From a bacterium (GTDB lineage: Bacteria > Chloroflexota > Dormibacteria > UBA8260 > Bog-877): DNA of 8,382 nt. Position 1 is the first letter of the stretch; each line of letters opens with the position of its first letter. Under the pieces are notes generated by a model, which was not told where the DNA came from, searched no databases, and saw only the letters and a program-made list of their open reading frames with translations. Positions 1 to 7,493 of this stretch are shown here, piece by piece. The position numbers and the translations under genes are program-made. The stretch covers positions 1 through 8,382 of the forward strand of contig JAKAWF010000135.1 in NCBI GenBank assembly GCA_021817025.1, in the 5' to 3' direction.

Positions 1-467
1 GTGCGCTTCTCGTCCACCCCGACCCCGCGCATCGCCTCCTTGACGACCGCCCGCCGCTCGGCATCGTCGTAGATCACAAAGTCCAGAGGAACGCCGACCA
101 GCTCTCCGCGCTGCCGCAGCATCCGGGCGCTGCAGGCATGGAAGGTGCCCAACCACATGCCGCGGGGCTCGCCACCCAACAGGGATGCCAGCCGCGAGCG
201 CATCTCCCGAGCCGCCTTGTTGGTGAAGGTCACCGCCAGCACCCCGTCGGGCCGGGCGCGACCGGTCGCGACCAGGTAGCCGATCCGGTGCGTCAGCACC
301 CGGGTCTTCCCGGACCCCGCCCCCGCCAGCACCAGGAGCGGGCGGTCGGCCGCGGTGACCGCCTCCACCTGAGCCGGGTTCAACCCCTGGAGCAGGGTCT
401 CAGGATCGAGGCTCGCAGGGCTTGCGGACGCCTCGCCGACGGGACCGAGACCGGCGGCGCCGGTCAC
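1..467 (-). CDS. pcrA: UvrD/PcrA-type ATP-dependent DNA helicase, N-terminal part (runs off left edge)
   Basis: Superfamily 1A 3'-5' DNA helicase; family members unwind DNA in excision repair, replication restart and removal of RecA or RNA polymerase. Only residues 1-155 are in the window; the 3' end is cut by the left edge. Visible in order: a poorly conserved leader (1-24), the Q-motif LNPAQVEAV (29-37) that reads the adenine, Walker A GAGSGKT (49-55), motif Ia VTFTNKAAREM (79-89) and motif Ib GTFHACSARML (107-117). These match the start of domain 1A of PcrA/UvrD. I chose the GTG at 467-465 because it overlaps the amidohydrolase stop as GTGA and precedes the Q-motif by the usual short leader. 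No good Shine-Dalgarno sequence precedes it, so translational coupling is likely. It is the last visible gene of the groES-groEL transcript. PcrA versus UvrD or another UvrD paralogue cannot be settled without the C-terminal half. Confidence 0.93.
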   Translation of the reverse strand, partial: MTGAAGLGPVGEASASPASLDPETLLQGLNPAQVEAVTAADRPLLVLAGAGSGKTRVLTHRIGYLVATGRARPDGVLAVTFTNKAAREMRSRLASLLGGEPRGMWLGTFHACSARMLRQRGELVGVPLDFVIYDDAERRAVVKEAMRGVGVDEKR

Positions 468-1336
468 GAAGGCCAAGATTGGGGTGCGGCCAGGAGGTCC
501 TGGTAGAGATCGGGCCGGCGGTCCGCGAAGGTGTGGTTGCGGGGCGTTCGCCGCCGGGCTCGCCGCGCCCACTCCAGATCGACATCGCCGACCAGGAGCG
601 CCTCCTCGGCCTGGGGCGCCGGCCCCGCGAGCATGCTTCCATCAGGCCCGACCAGGCAGCTGCAGCCGACGAAGTTCACGCCTCTCTCCTCTCCAATCCT
701 ATCGGCCGCCGCCACAAAGACCTGGTTCTGGGTGGCCACGCCCACACACGCGTAGTCTCCCATCGTCCAGCCTCGTTCGTCACTCGCCTGGCGACGAAAG
801 TTGGCCACCCAGTTGGTGGGCACGCAGATCAGCTCAGCTCCCCTCAGGGCCAGCACCCGGGCCGCCTCCGGGAACCAGAGGTCGTAGCAGATCAGGATCC
901 CGATCCTGCCGGCGGGAAGCGCGAAGGTGGGGAACCCGGTGTCGCCGGGAGTGAAATACGTCTTCTCATCGTTGAAGAGATGGGCCTTCCGATACACCCT
1001 GGCGGGCCCGGCCGGGGAGAGCAGGGCGGCCGCATTGTAGCGCTGCTCCCCGGCCGCCTCGGCGAAGCCGGCGACGACCCAGACCCCATGCTGGCGGCAC
1101 AGTTCCCCCCAGCGGCTCAGGGCCGGGCCCGACACGTCCTGCGAACAGGCGGCCGCCTCGGCCTCGCTGTTGAACGTGTAGCCCGAGGCCGCCAGCTCGG
1201 GCAGCACGATCAGCTGGGCCCCATCTGACACCGCCCGCTCGATCCACTCCGCCCCCAGGGCCAGATTACCCCGGGGGTCTCCCACCCTTGGCTGGTACTG
1301 GCAGAGCGCCAGCCTCAGCGACGAGGAATTCTCCAT
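464..1336 (-). CDS. Carbon-nitrogen hydrolase (nitrilase superfamily amidase-like)
   Basis: Cytoplasmic nitrilase-superfamily hydrolase, expected to cleave a carbon-nitrogen bond in an amide, carbamoyl compound or nitrile; the substrate is not recognisable. The 290 residues have the usual single-domain length. The Glu-Lys-Cys triad is complete: E47 in LPELAASGY, K117 in YRKAHLFNDE and C150 in ILICYDLWFPE, with the second conserved glutamate at E124. The motif after the cysteine (LWFPEAARVLALRGAE) favours an amidase or carbamoylase branch over a true nitrilase. The start is ATG, 26 nt after the groEL stop. The only purine-rich stretch, AGGGG at 1351-1355, lies 14 nt from the ATG, with an 11-nt inverted repeat in between. 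The stop overlaps the helicase start by 4 nt. Spacing places it in the chaperonin operon, which is an unusual partner. Family confidence is high; specific reaction unknown. Confidence 0.93.
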   Translation of the reverse strand: MENSSSLRLALCQYQPRVGDPRGNLALGAEWIERAVSDGAQLIVLPELAASGYTFNSEAEAAACSQDVSGPALSRWGELCRQHGVWVVAGFAEAAGEQRYNAAALLSPAGPARVYRKAHLFNDEKTYFTPGDTGFPTFALPAGRIGILICYDLWFPEAARVLALRGAELICVPTNWVANFRRQASDERGWTMGDYACVGVATQNQVFVAAADRIGEERGVNFVGCSCLVGPDGSMLAGPAPQAEEALLVGDVDLEWARRARRRTPRNHTFADRRPDLYQDLLAAPQSWPS

Positions 1337-1362
1337 TAGGACATTGTCCGCCCCTGGGACGG

Positions 1363-3048
<1,686 letters not shown>

Positions 3049-3057
3049 CTTCAGAAC

Positions 3058-3064
3058 CCTCCTT
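3058..3064 (-). promoter_or_regulatory. Strong Shine-Dalgarno of groEL
   Basis: The minus strand reads AAGGAGG nine bases before the GTG start of groEL. The site decides this start, since the next candidates lie inside conserved GroEL sequence. It follows the intercistronic hairpin at 3081-3115, so it would remain accessible when that hairpin forms. Confidence 0.85.
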
Positions 3065-3080
3065 CGAGTCGCAGGCTGAT

Positions 3081-3115
3081 GGCTCGCGAACGGCTGTCTC
3101 CAGCCGCCGCGAGCC
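3081..3115 (-). other. Hairpin in the groES-groEL gap
   Basis: In the transcript, GGCTCGCG (3115-3108) pairs with CGCGAGCC (3088-3081), and CGGCTG (3106-3101) pairs with CAGCCG (3096-3091). This leaves a one-against-two internal loop and a GAGA loop, which fits the GNRA tetraloop class. No T-run follows, so it is not a classical intrinsic terminator. In some bacteria groESL mRNA is cleaved between the two genes; a processing, stabilising or attenuating role is inference. Confidence 0.75.
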
Positions 3116-3129
3116 GTCCCCTCACAAAC

Positions 3130-3441
3130 TCAGGCCTTGCCGTTCCCGTTGACAACGGCCAGGATGTCCCGCTCCGAGAGAATCAGGTAATCCTGCTCGT
3201 CGATCTTGATCTCCGATCCAGCGTACTTGGCGTAGATGACGCGATCGCCGACCTTGACGTCGAGCTCCACCCGCAGTCCGGTCTGCTCGTTGTACTTGCC
3301 GTTGCCGACGGCTTCGATGAGCCCCTCCTGGGGCTTCTCCTTGGCGGTGTCTGGCAGCACGATCCCACTCTTGGTGGTCTCCTCGCGCTCCAGGGGCTTC
3401 ACCACTACGCGGTCGGCCAGGGGTCGTAGCTTGAGGCTCAT
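3130..3441 (-). CDS. groES: Co-chaperonin GroES (Cpn10, 10 kDa subunit)
   Basis: Heptameric lid that caps the GroEL ring and closes the folding chamber in the cytoplasm. The 103 residues are close to the usual 95-100. It opens with [16 protein letters not shown] (residues 3-18), the typical Cpn10 start. The mobile loop follows, with the GroEL-contacting tripeptide IVL at 27-29 inside [16 protein letters not shown]. The C-terminal part contains [17 protein letters not shown] and ends in the usual [12 protein letters not shown] segment. The start is ATG, with GAGGAGGAGG (3447-3456) five bases upstream. It is the first gene of the operon, with the CIRCE operator 18 nt before the start codon. Heat-shock derepression through HrcA is expected. 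Nothing is missing or odd. Confidence 0.99.
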   Translation of the reverse strand: MSLKLRPLADRVVVKPLEREETTKSGIVLPDTAKEKPQEGLIEAVGNGKYNEQTGLRVELDVKVGDRVIYAKYAGSEIKIDEQDYLILSERDILAVVNGNGKA

Positions 3442-3459
3442 TGCAACCTCCTCCTCTGA

Positions 3460-3486
3460 TTAGCACTCAACGGTACCGAGTGCTAA
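3460..3486 (-). promoter_or_regulatory. CIRCE operator (HrcA binding site) of the groES-groEL operon
   Basis: Perfect inverted repeat TTAGCACTC, nine-base spacer (aacggtacc), GAGTGCTAA. This is the canonical CIRCE element with no mismatch in either arm. It is bound by the repressor HrcA, whose activity depends on GroEL, so chaperonin shortage or heat relieves repression. It lies between the predicted -10 box and the groES Shine-Dalgarno, probably covering the transcription start, the usual arrangement. hrcA itself is not in the window. Confidence 0.98.
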
Positions 3487-3487
3487 C

Positions 3488-3517
3488 AGTCTAGCCCCTG
3501 AGCGGGGCGGGCCGCAA
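3488..3517 (-). promoter_or_regulatory. Predicted sigma-70-type promoter of groES-groEL
   Basis: On the minus strand, TTGCGG (3517-3512) and TAGACT (3493-3488) are separated by 18 bases. The -10 box fits the TAnnnT pattern of GC-rich bacteria; the -35 is weak. The -10 ends one base before CIRCE, so the predicted start of transcription falls inside the operator. The position relative to CIRCE supports the call more than the box quality does. Confidence 0.55.
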
Positions 3518-3814
3518 CTCCGTGAGGGGTGAGGGTCGGACATCTGTCACCGGGCCGCACCGGTCGGCAAGCGGCCTTCTGAGCCACGGCGACCAAGCTG
3601 TTCCCGGTCCCCGGGCGCGGAGCTTGCTTGGTGGCGACCGGTCATGCTGGCCAGAGCAGTCCACCCCGGTGAGGAGCCCGGGTCCGACCAGCGGCCGCTG
3701 GCGCCCGGGGGCCCCGAGCTGGCCGCCTCGGGTGCGGTCGAGCCGACCTCGGGCCGAACGGCCCTTCCCAGGTAGGCGGTGGTGGCCCGGCCGGACTCTC
3801 TCCCGTGCCCGGCT
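3518..3814. other. Gap between the phosphate transporter stop and the groES promoter; no gene seen
   Basis: About 300 bases of GC-rich DNA. I see no supportable gene on either strand and no tRNA-like cloverleaf. It holds several GC-rich inverted repeats: a two-tier one at 3592-3632, GGTCG-AGC-CGACC at 3737-3749 and GGGCCGAACGGCCC at 3751-3764. None is followed by a T-run in the direction of transcription, so a factor-independent terminator for the transporter gene is not demonstrated. Confidence 0.5.
3592..3632 (-). other. Two-tier inverted repeat downstream of the phosphate transporter gene
   Basis: ACCAAGC and GCTTGGT form outer 7-bp arms (3592-3598 and 3626-3632). CCCGG and CCGGG form inner 5-bp arms (3603-3607 and 3611-3615) around a three-base loop. 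It lies about 180 bases after the transporter stop codon. It could be a terminator lacking a U-tract or a 3' stabilising structure; function is unknown. Confidence 0.4.
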
Positions 3815-5233
3815 CTACCGGCTCAACGCCGCTTCGGCTGGGACCGTGGGCTGGACCACCAGCCGGTCTTCCTGGCTCGCCATCTCGAGCGTCCTGCCAG
3901 ACGGCTCGGGCAGCAGCAGTGTCGCTCCAATCCCGATGACCGCGGTCGAGGCGGCGATCAGCATCACCCCCGAGAGCCCCATTGTGGCTAGCACGAGCGG
4001 AAAGGTGAAGGTTCCCACGAAGGCGCCAAGCTTGCCGGTCCCCGCCGAGATCCCGTGTCCGGTCGTGCGCGCGGCCACCGGGTAGAGCTCCGCCGGCAGC
4101 ACGAAGGTGGTGGTGTTGGGCCCAAACTCGGTAAAGAAGTAACTGAGCCCGTAGAGGATCAGGAAGGGCGCCACGTCCTTGATCACACCGGGCACGACGC
4201 CGATCAAGAAGAAGGCGACCGCCATCATGGCAAAGCCCACGAACTGCAGCCGTCGGTGCCCAATCCGATCGATGGTGAGGAAGGCGACGACGTAGCCGGG
4301 CAGGGCGCAGACAGCGAAGATCACCAGGGTGATCGCGGTGTCCTCGATCAGGCTGGCGTGGGGCGCCAGTGCCTTGAGGATCAAGGGCGAGGAGATGCTG
4401 TTGCCGTAGAAGGTGTAGTCGAGCATGAACCAGGAGCCGGCGGTCCCCACCAGCAGCAGCAGGTAGCGCGGGCTGGAGAGAAACTGCCGCAGGGAGAGCC
4501 GCAGCCTGGGCTCGCTCACCTCACCTTGGACGTCCACCTGGTTGCGGGTGTAGGAGCGCACCGCCTCGGCGGCCGCCGCCGCCCTGCCTTGAACCCTGGC
4601 CATGTAGCGGGGGGACTCCGGCAGCCGGCGGCGGAGGTAGATGACCGCGATGGCCGGGACGGCTCCCAGGCCCAGCATCAGCCGCCAGGCAAGGTCGTGG
4701 TTAACTCCCAGCCCCAAGATCACCAGCGCCACCGCCGGCCCCATCACCAGCCCCAGAGCCTGCATCGAGAACACCATGCTGACCAGGCGGCCACGGTTCT
4801 TGCGATTGGAGTACTCGCTCATGATCACCGCGCTGACCGGATAGTCCCCCCCGATCCCGATCCCGAGCACGAACCTCCAAACGATCAGCCATTCCAGGTT
4901 GGGCGAGAACGCGCTGCCGATGGCAGCCACCGCCATGATGGCCGCCTCCAGTCCGTAGATGGCCTTGCGCCCGAAGATGTCTGCGATCCGTCCGAACACG
5001 GTCGCCCCCAGGAGGGCCGCGATCAGGGCGGTGCTGCCGATCAGGCCAATCAAGATCGCCGAGGGGTGGTACTCAACCTTGATGAGCGCCAGCGCCACGC
5101 CGATGATGAATAGGTCATAGGCGTCGGTGAAGAAGCCCATCCCCGCCGTCAGCAGGACCCGGAAATGGAATCGGCCCAACGGGGCTTCATCCAACGCCTC
5201 CACCACCCCTCTGGTGATCGTTTCTTGGGACAC
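3815..5233 (-). CDS. Phosphate:proton symporter, PHS family of the major facilitator superfamily (Pho84/Pht1-like)
   Basis: Cytoplasmic-membrane transporter, 472 residues, with the twelve-helix MFS layout and a central cytoplasmic loop near 200-250. The first half carries TDAYDLFIIG (36-45), the MFS loop GRIADIFGRK (81-90) and the PHS signature GGDYPVSAVIMSEYS (128-142). Residues reported to bind phosphate or relay protons in the fungal PiPT structure all have counterparts: D37 or D40 in helix 1, D130 and Y131, Q158, W268, D272 and Y276 (SWFMLDYTFYG), N373 (FGPNTTTF) and K401 (GTGKLGAF). This favours inorganic phosphate over the sugar or aromatic-acid substrates of other MFS branches. The start is GTG, with GGGGGAGG (5242-5249) eight bases upstream. 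The upstream region has a possible Pho box and a perfect inverted repeat, consistent with phosphate control. It appears to be transcribed alone. Substrate assignment rests on motif comparison only. Confidence 0.9.
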   Translation of the reverse strand: MSQETITRGVVEALDEAPLGRFHFRVLLTAGMGFFTDAYDLFIIGVALALIKVEYHPSAILIGLIGSTALIAALLGATVFGRIADIFGRKAIYGLEAAIMAVAAIGSAFSPNLEWLIVWRFVLGIGIGGDYPVSAVIMSEYSNRKNRGRLVSMVFSMQALGLVMGPAVALVILGLGVNHDLAWRLMLGLGAVPAIAVIYLRRRLPESPRYMARVQGRAAAAAEAVRSYTRNQVDVQGEVSEPRLRLSLRQFLSSPRYLLLLVGTAGSWFMLDYTFYGNSISSPLILKALAPHASLIEDTAITLVIFAVCALPGYVVAFLTIDRIGHRRLQFVGFAMMAVAFFLIGVVPGVIKDVAPFLILYGLSYFFTEFGPNTTTFVLPAELYPVAARTTGHGISAGTGKLGAFVGTFTFPLVLATMGLSGVMLIAASTAVIGIGATLLLPEPSGRTLEMASQEDRLVVQPTVPAEAALSR

Positions 5234-5241
5234 TTATCGGG

Positions 5242-5249
5242 CCTCCCCC
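5242..5249 (-). promoter_or_regulatory. Shine-Dalgarno of the phosphate transporter gene
   Basis: GGGGGAGG on the minus strand, eight bases before the GTG at 5233. It supports this GTG start. It begins immediately after the inverted repeat at 5250-5273, so a factor bound there, or a hairpin if transcribed, could affect ribosome access. Confidence 0.7.
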
Positions 5250-5273
5250 AATCGACTGACGTGCCAGTCGATT
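5250..5273 (-). promoter_or_regulatory. Perfect 24-bp inverted repeat upstream of the phosphate transporter (likely operator)
   Basis: AATCGACTG and CAGTCGATT are perfect 9-bp arms around a six-base spacer. The element sits between a possible -10 box, which it overlaps by three bases, and the Shine-Dalgarno. Position and symmetry suit a dimeric repressor such as a TetR- or GntR-type protein. If transcription starts further upstream it could also fold as a 5' leader hairpin. I do not recognise the cognate regulator. Confidence 0.65.
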
Positions 5274-5303
5274 CTCCAAGGCCCTGGTTAGGGTGGGGTT
5301 AAG
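5271..5303 (-). promoter_or_regulatory. Possible Pho box and -10 of the phosphate transporter gene
   Basis: The minus strand reads CTTAACCC (5303-5296), a three-base gap, then CCTAACCA (5292-5285), a direct repeat with 11-bp period. PhoB-family regulators bind 11-bp-spaced direct repeats, and the cyanobacterial Pho box is built from units of the form PyTTAAPyPy(T/A) spaced by 3 bp. Each copy departs from that form at one position. Eight bases further, GAGAAT (5276-5271) could serve as the -10, with the repeat replacing the -35. The link to phosphate is supported only by the transporter it precedes. Confidence 0.4.
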
Positions 5304-5579
5304 AAGATTGGGTGCGGCTCTCTTGGAGGGACGGGTTCCGGGGGCCCTCAGGGCGCCGGGGCCGAGGGGGGAGCTCCCCAGGGCTGGGGCTCTGCAGGTG
5401 CCGGACCGGTCGATCACGCTGCGCGGGGCTGACCAAGGGTGGGCCCCGTCGAGCATTGGGGCTCAACCGGGGTCGTGAACGGCGCCGTGGCCACCCTGCG
5501 GGCTGCCTCCGGGACTAGAAGTGCGTCCCTCCCGAAGAGCGGCACCCAAGAAGACTGGTCGGCGCGGTTGGTCCCTGGA
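5304..5579. other. Gap between the acyl-CoA synthetase stop and the transporter control region; no gene seen
   Basis: About 275 bases of GC-rich sequence. Short open frames occur on both strands, but none has a convincing ribosome site, start or recognisable product. It contains a perfect 12-bp palindrome GGGGAGCTCCCC (5368-5379) and a weak 5-bp hairpin GGGAC/GTCCC (5511-5529). I see no clear intrinsic terminator for the synthetase gene. Confidence 0.5.
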
Positions 5580-7253
5580 TCAGTCCTGCCGGTGGGCCCC
5601 ACTCCGCAGCTGCTCGCGCAGCTCTGAGCGTCGGATCTTCCCGCTCACGGTCTTGGGCAGCTCGGCCACGAAATGAATCTCGCGGGGGTACTTGTAGGGA
5701 GCGGTGACCTGCTTGACGTGCTCCTGCAGCTCCGCGGCGAGAAGCTCGCTCGCCTGGTAGCCGGGCGCCAGGATTATGAAGGCGGTCACGATCTGGGTGC
5801 GCAGGGCGTCATCCCGGCCCACCACCGCCGCCTCCGCCACTGCGGCATGCTCGATCAAGGCGCTCTCCACCTCGAAGGGACCGATCCGGTAGGCCGAGGA
5901 TGTGATCACATCGTCGGAGCGGCCCTCGAACCAGAGGTAGCCGTCCTCGTCGCGCCGGCCACGATCCCCAGTCAGATACCAGTCGCCGCGGAATGCGGCC
6001 GCGGTTGCGGCGGGGTCGCGGTAGTACCCCGCGAATAGTCCCACCGGGCGCACCGGAGACGCTCGGACTCCGATATCCCCCTCTGCGCCTGGGGCCGCCA
6101 CCTGGCCATCCTCGTCCACGATGTCCACGTCGAAACCCGGGACGGGCTTGCCCATGGACCCCGGGCGGACCGGTAGGCAGCGGTAGTTTGCCACCACGTT
6201 GACGGTCTCAGTCTGGCCATAGCCGTCGTAGACGGGCAACCCAACCCCCTCCTCCCAGGCCCGAATCACCTCCGGATTGAGCGGCTCTCCCGCTGCCAGG
6301 CAGTGACGCAGCCCGCTCAGGTCGTGACGCCGCAGATCGGTGAGGACGAGGGAGCGATAGATGGTGGGAGGTGCGCAGAAGGTGGTGATTCCGTACCGCG
6401 AGATCACGTCCAGCAGCAGGTCGGGGTCGGGCTTGCCCATGTTCATCTGCACCACCGCCGCTCCCAACGCCCACTGTCCGAACAGCTTGCCCCAGGCGGC
6501 CTTGGCCCAGCCGGTGTCAGAGATGGTCCAGTGCAGGTCTCCGGGCTGGAGGTCCTGCCAGTAGCGGGCGGTGAGCTGGTGCCCGATCCCATAGCTGGCT
6601 TGAGTGTGGAGGACCATCTTGGGGTGGGCGACCGTGCCACTGGTGAAGTAGACGAGCATCGGGTCGGAGGCCAGGGTGGGAGAGGCCGGAGTCGGCTCAG
6701 ATGAGGCTCGCTCCATCACTTCCGCGAGCGTGGTCCAGGCGGAGCTGGGAGCTTCCCCCACCACCAGAGTGGTCCGCAGCGACGGCAGCTGCGCTCGGAC
6801 CTGGTCCAGCTTGGCGGCCCCAGCCGAGTCCGTCACCGCCATCATCGCCTCGGACCCAGCGATCCGGTAGGCGATGTCCCGGGATGTCAACTGGCTGGTC
6901 GCGGGCATCGGCACCGCACCGATCCGAATCGCCCCGAGCATCACGAAGTACCACTCTGGGACCCGCGGCAGCATCACGAACACGCGGTCGCCCTTGGCGA
7001 CTCCCAGAGCGCGCAGGGCGTGCCCCATGCGGCGGCTGGCCCCCACCAGGTCCGTGTACGAGTGCTCGCCAACCACCTCCCCACCCGCCCCCAGGGAGAG
7101 CAGCGCGAGCTCCCCGCCGCGAATGCCAGCCTGCTGCTCGAGCACATCCAACACATAGTTGAACCGCTGCGGCACCGGCAGCCGGAAGTGAGCTCGTTCC
7201 GACTGGTAGTCGACCATGTTGGGAACGCTCCGCCGACTCGGCCGGCTGGTCAT
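5580..7253 (-). CDS. Acyl-CoA synthetase, medium-chain (ACSM-like) AMP-forming type
   Basis: Adenylate-forming enzyme that activates a carboxylic acid with ATP to an acyl-AMP and transfers it to CoA; likely cytoplasmic, for fatty- or aromatic-acid use. At 557 residues it has normal family length. Motifs in order: phosphate loop YFTSGTVAHPK (202-212), SDTGWAKAAWGKLFG (245-259) typical of medium-chain synthetases, AGEPLNPE (321-328), YDGYGQTET (342-350), YLTGDRG (426-432), the hinge region GRSDDVI (444-450), and catalytic K539 in LPKTVSGKIRR. Two normally glycine positions are alanine: TVAHPK for the usual TTGxPK or TSGxPK, and SSAYRIGPFEVE for SGYRIGPFEVE. I chose ATG at 7253 with GAGGTG six bases upstream. 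A longer TTG reading from 7328 would start on the -35 box. A later ATG at 7217 (MVDYQSERA), where similarity to the family begins, is a possible alternative. It has its own promoter. The acyl substrate is unknown. Confidence 0.92.
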   Translation of the reverse strand: MTSRPSRRSVPNMVDYQSERAHFRLPVPQRFNYVLDVLEQQAGIRGGELALLSLGAGGEVVGEHSYTDLVGASRRMGHALRALGVAKGDRVFVMLPRVPEWYFVMLGAIRIGAVPMPATSQLTSRDIAYRIAGSEAMMAVTDSAGAAKLDQVRAQLPSLRTTLVVGEAPSSAWTTLAEVMERASSEPTPASPTLASDPMLVYFTSGTVAHPKMVLHTQASYGIGHQLTARYWQDLQPGDLHWTISDTGWAKAAWGKLFGQWALGAAVVQMNMGKPDPDLLLDVISRYGITTFCAPPTIYRSLVLTDLRRHDLSGLRHCLAAGEPLNPEVIRAWEEGVGLPVYDGYGQTETVNVVANYRCLPVRPGSMGKPVPGFDVDIVDEDGQVAAPGAEGDIGVRASPVRPVGLFAGYYRDPAATAAAFRGDWYLTGDRGRRDEDGYLWFEGRSDDVITSSAYRIGPFEVESALIEHAAVAEAAVVGRDDALRTQIVTAFIILAPGYQASELLAAELQEHVKQVTAPYKYPREIHFVAELPKTVSGKIRRSELREQLRSGAHRQD

Positions 7254-7259
7254 AGCTGT

Positions 7260-7265
7260 CACCTC
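7260..7265 (-). promoter_or_regulatory. Shine-Dalgarno that sets the acyl-CoA synthetase start
   Basis: GAGGTG on the minus strand, six bases before the ATG at 7253. It is better placed than the GGAG ten bases before the later ATG at 7217, so it favours 7253. Confidence 0.65.
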
Positions 7266-7299
7266 GCACGATGCTGCCGCGGCAAGTTGCCCCTCCTGG

Positions 7300-7328
7300 A
7301 GCTTAGGTGCGCCACCGGCCCGCGTCAA
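7300..7328 (-). promoter_or_regulatory. Sigma-70-type promoter of the acyl-CoA synthetase gene
   Basis: TTGACG (7328-7323), a 17-base spacer, then TAAGCT (7305-7300) on the minus strand. The -35 matches the consensus at five of six positions and the -10 fits TAnnnT. The predicted start of transcription is near 7293-7294, giving a leader of about 40 nt before the ATG at 7253. It is the best-looking housekeeping promoter in the window. Confidence 0.7.
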
Positions 7329-7382
7329 CCGACTCGGCGGCCGCAGTCACGCCCGCGCCCTGATCCCCGGACCACAGCCCGG

Positions 7383-7419
7383 ACGCCCAGCCGTCAGTGC
7401 TGAAGCACAGCCTGGGCGC
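7383..7419 (-). other. Hairpin between the CAP lipoprotein gene and the acyl-CoA synthetase promoter
   Basis: Outer 8-base arms (7383-7390 and 7412-7419, seven Watson-Crick pairs and one G-U in the transcript) enclose an inner GTGCT/AGCAC stem (7397-7401 and 7404-7408) with a small UUC(A)-type loop. It lies about 85-120 bases after the lipoprotein stop. It has no U-tract, so termination is possible but not shown. Confidence 0.45.
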
Positions 7420-7493
7420 GCTCCCCGCGGACGGATGCCGCGACGGGAAATCCAACTCCTCCTGGCCGAGCGCAGCCGGAGTGCCCCAGAGGG

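Noticed and set aside
422..1228. Long plus-strand frame opposite the CN hydrolase
   Set aside because: It is antisense to a gene with an intact catalytic triad and is Arg/Gly/Pro-rich in the way of GC-rich shadow frames.
3737..3764. Adjacent GC-rich inverted repeats as an intrinsic terminator of the transporter gene
   Set aside because: The stems are short (5-6 bp) and no U-tract follows in the direction of transcription.
3518..3814. A tRNA or riboswitch hidden in the gap before groES
   Set aside because: I looked for a T-arm, an anticodon arm and the common riboswitch cores on both strands and found none that hold together.
3522..4085. Plus-strand frame of 187 codons beginning at a GTG in the gap before groES
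   Set aside because: It has no ribosome site, overlaps the transporter gene by about 270 bases in antisense, and has no recognisable domain.
4055..5113. Plus-strand frame of 352 codons opposite the phosphate transporter
   Set aside because: It is the reverse of a membrane protein; the His/Gln/Asp/Gly-rich product is a typical antisense artefact.
5368..5379. 12-bp palindrome GGGGAGCTCCCC as an operator or terminator
   Set aside because: It has no loop, no T-run and no promoter near it; such palindromes are expected by chance in this GC-rich gap.
5187..5602. Several short minus- and plus-strand frames in the gap before the transporter
   Set aside because: They overlap each other and the real genes, lack ribosome sites and have low-complexity Arg/Gly/Pro-rich products.
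7261..7287. Possible leader peptide (TTG start, 8 residues) preceded by AGGAGGGG and ending in the synthetase ribosome site
   Set aside because: The predicted transcription start near 7293 falls within the AGGAGGGG, so the mini-frame would largely lack its ribosome site; a TTG start adds doubt.
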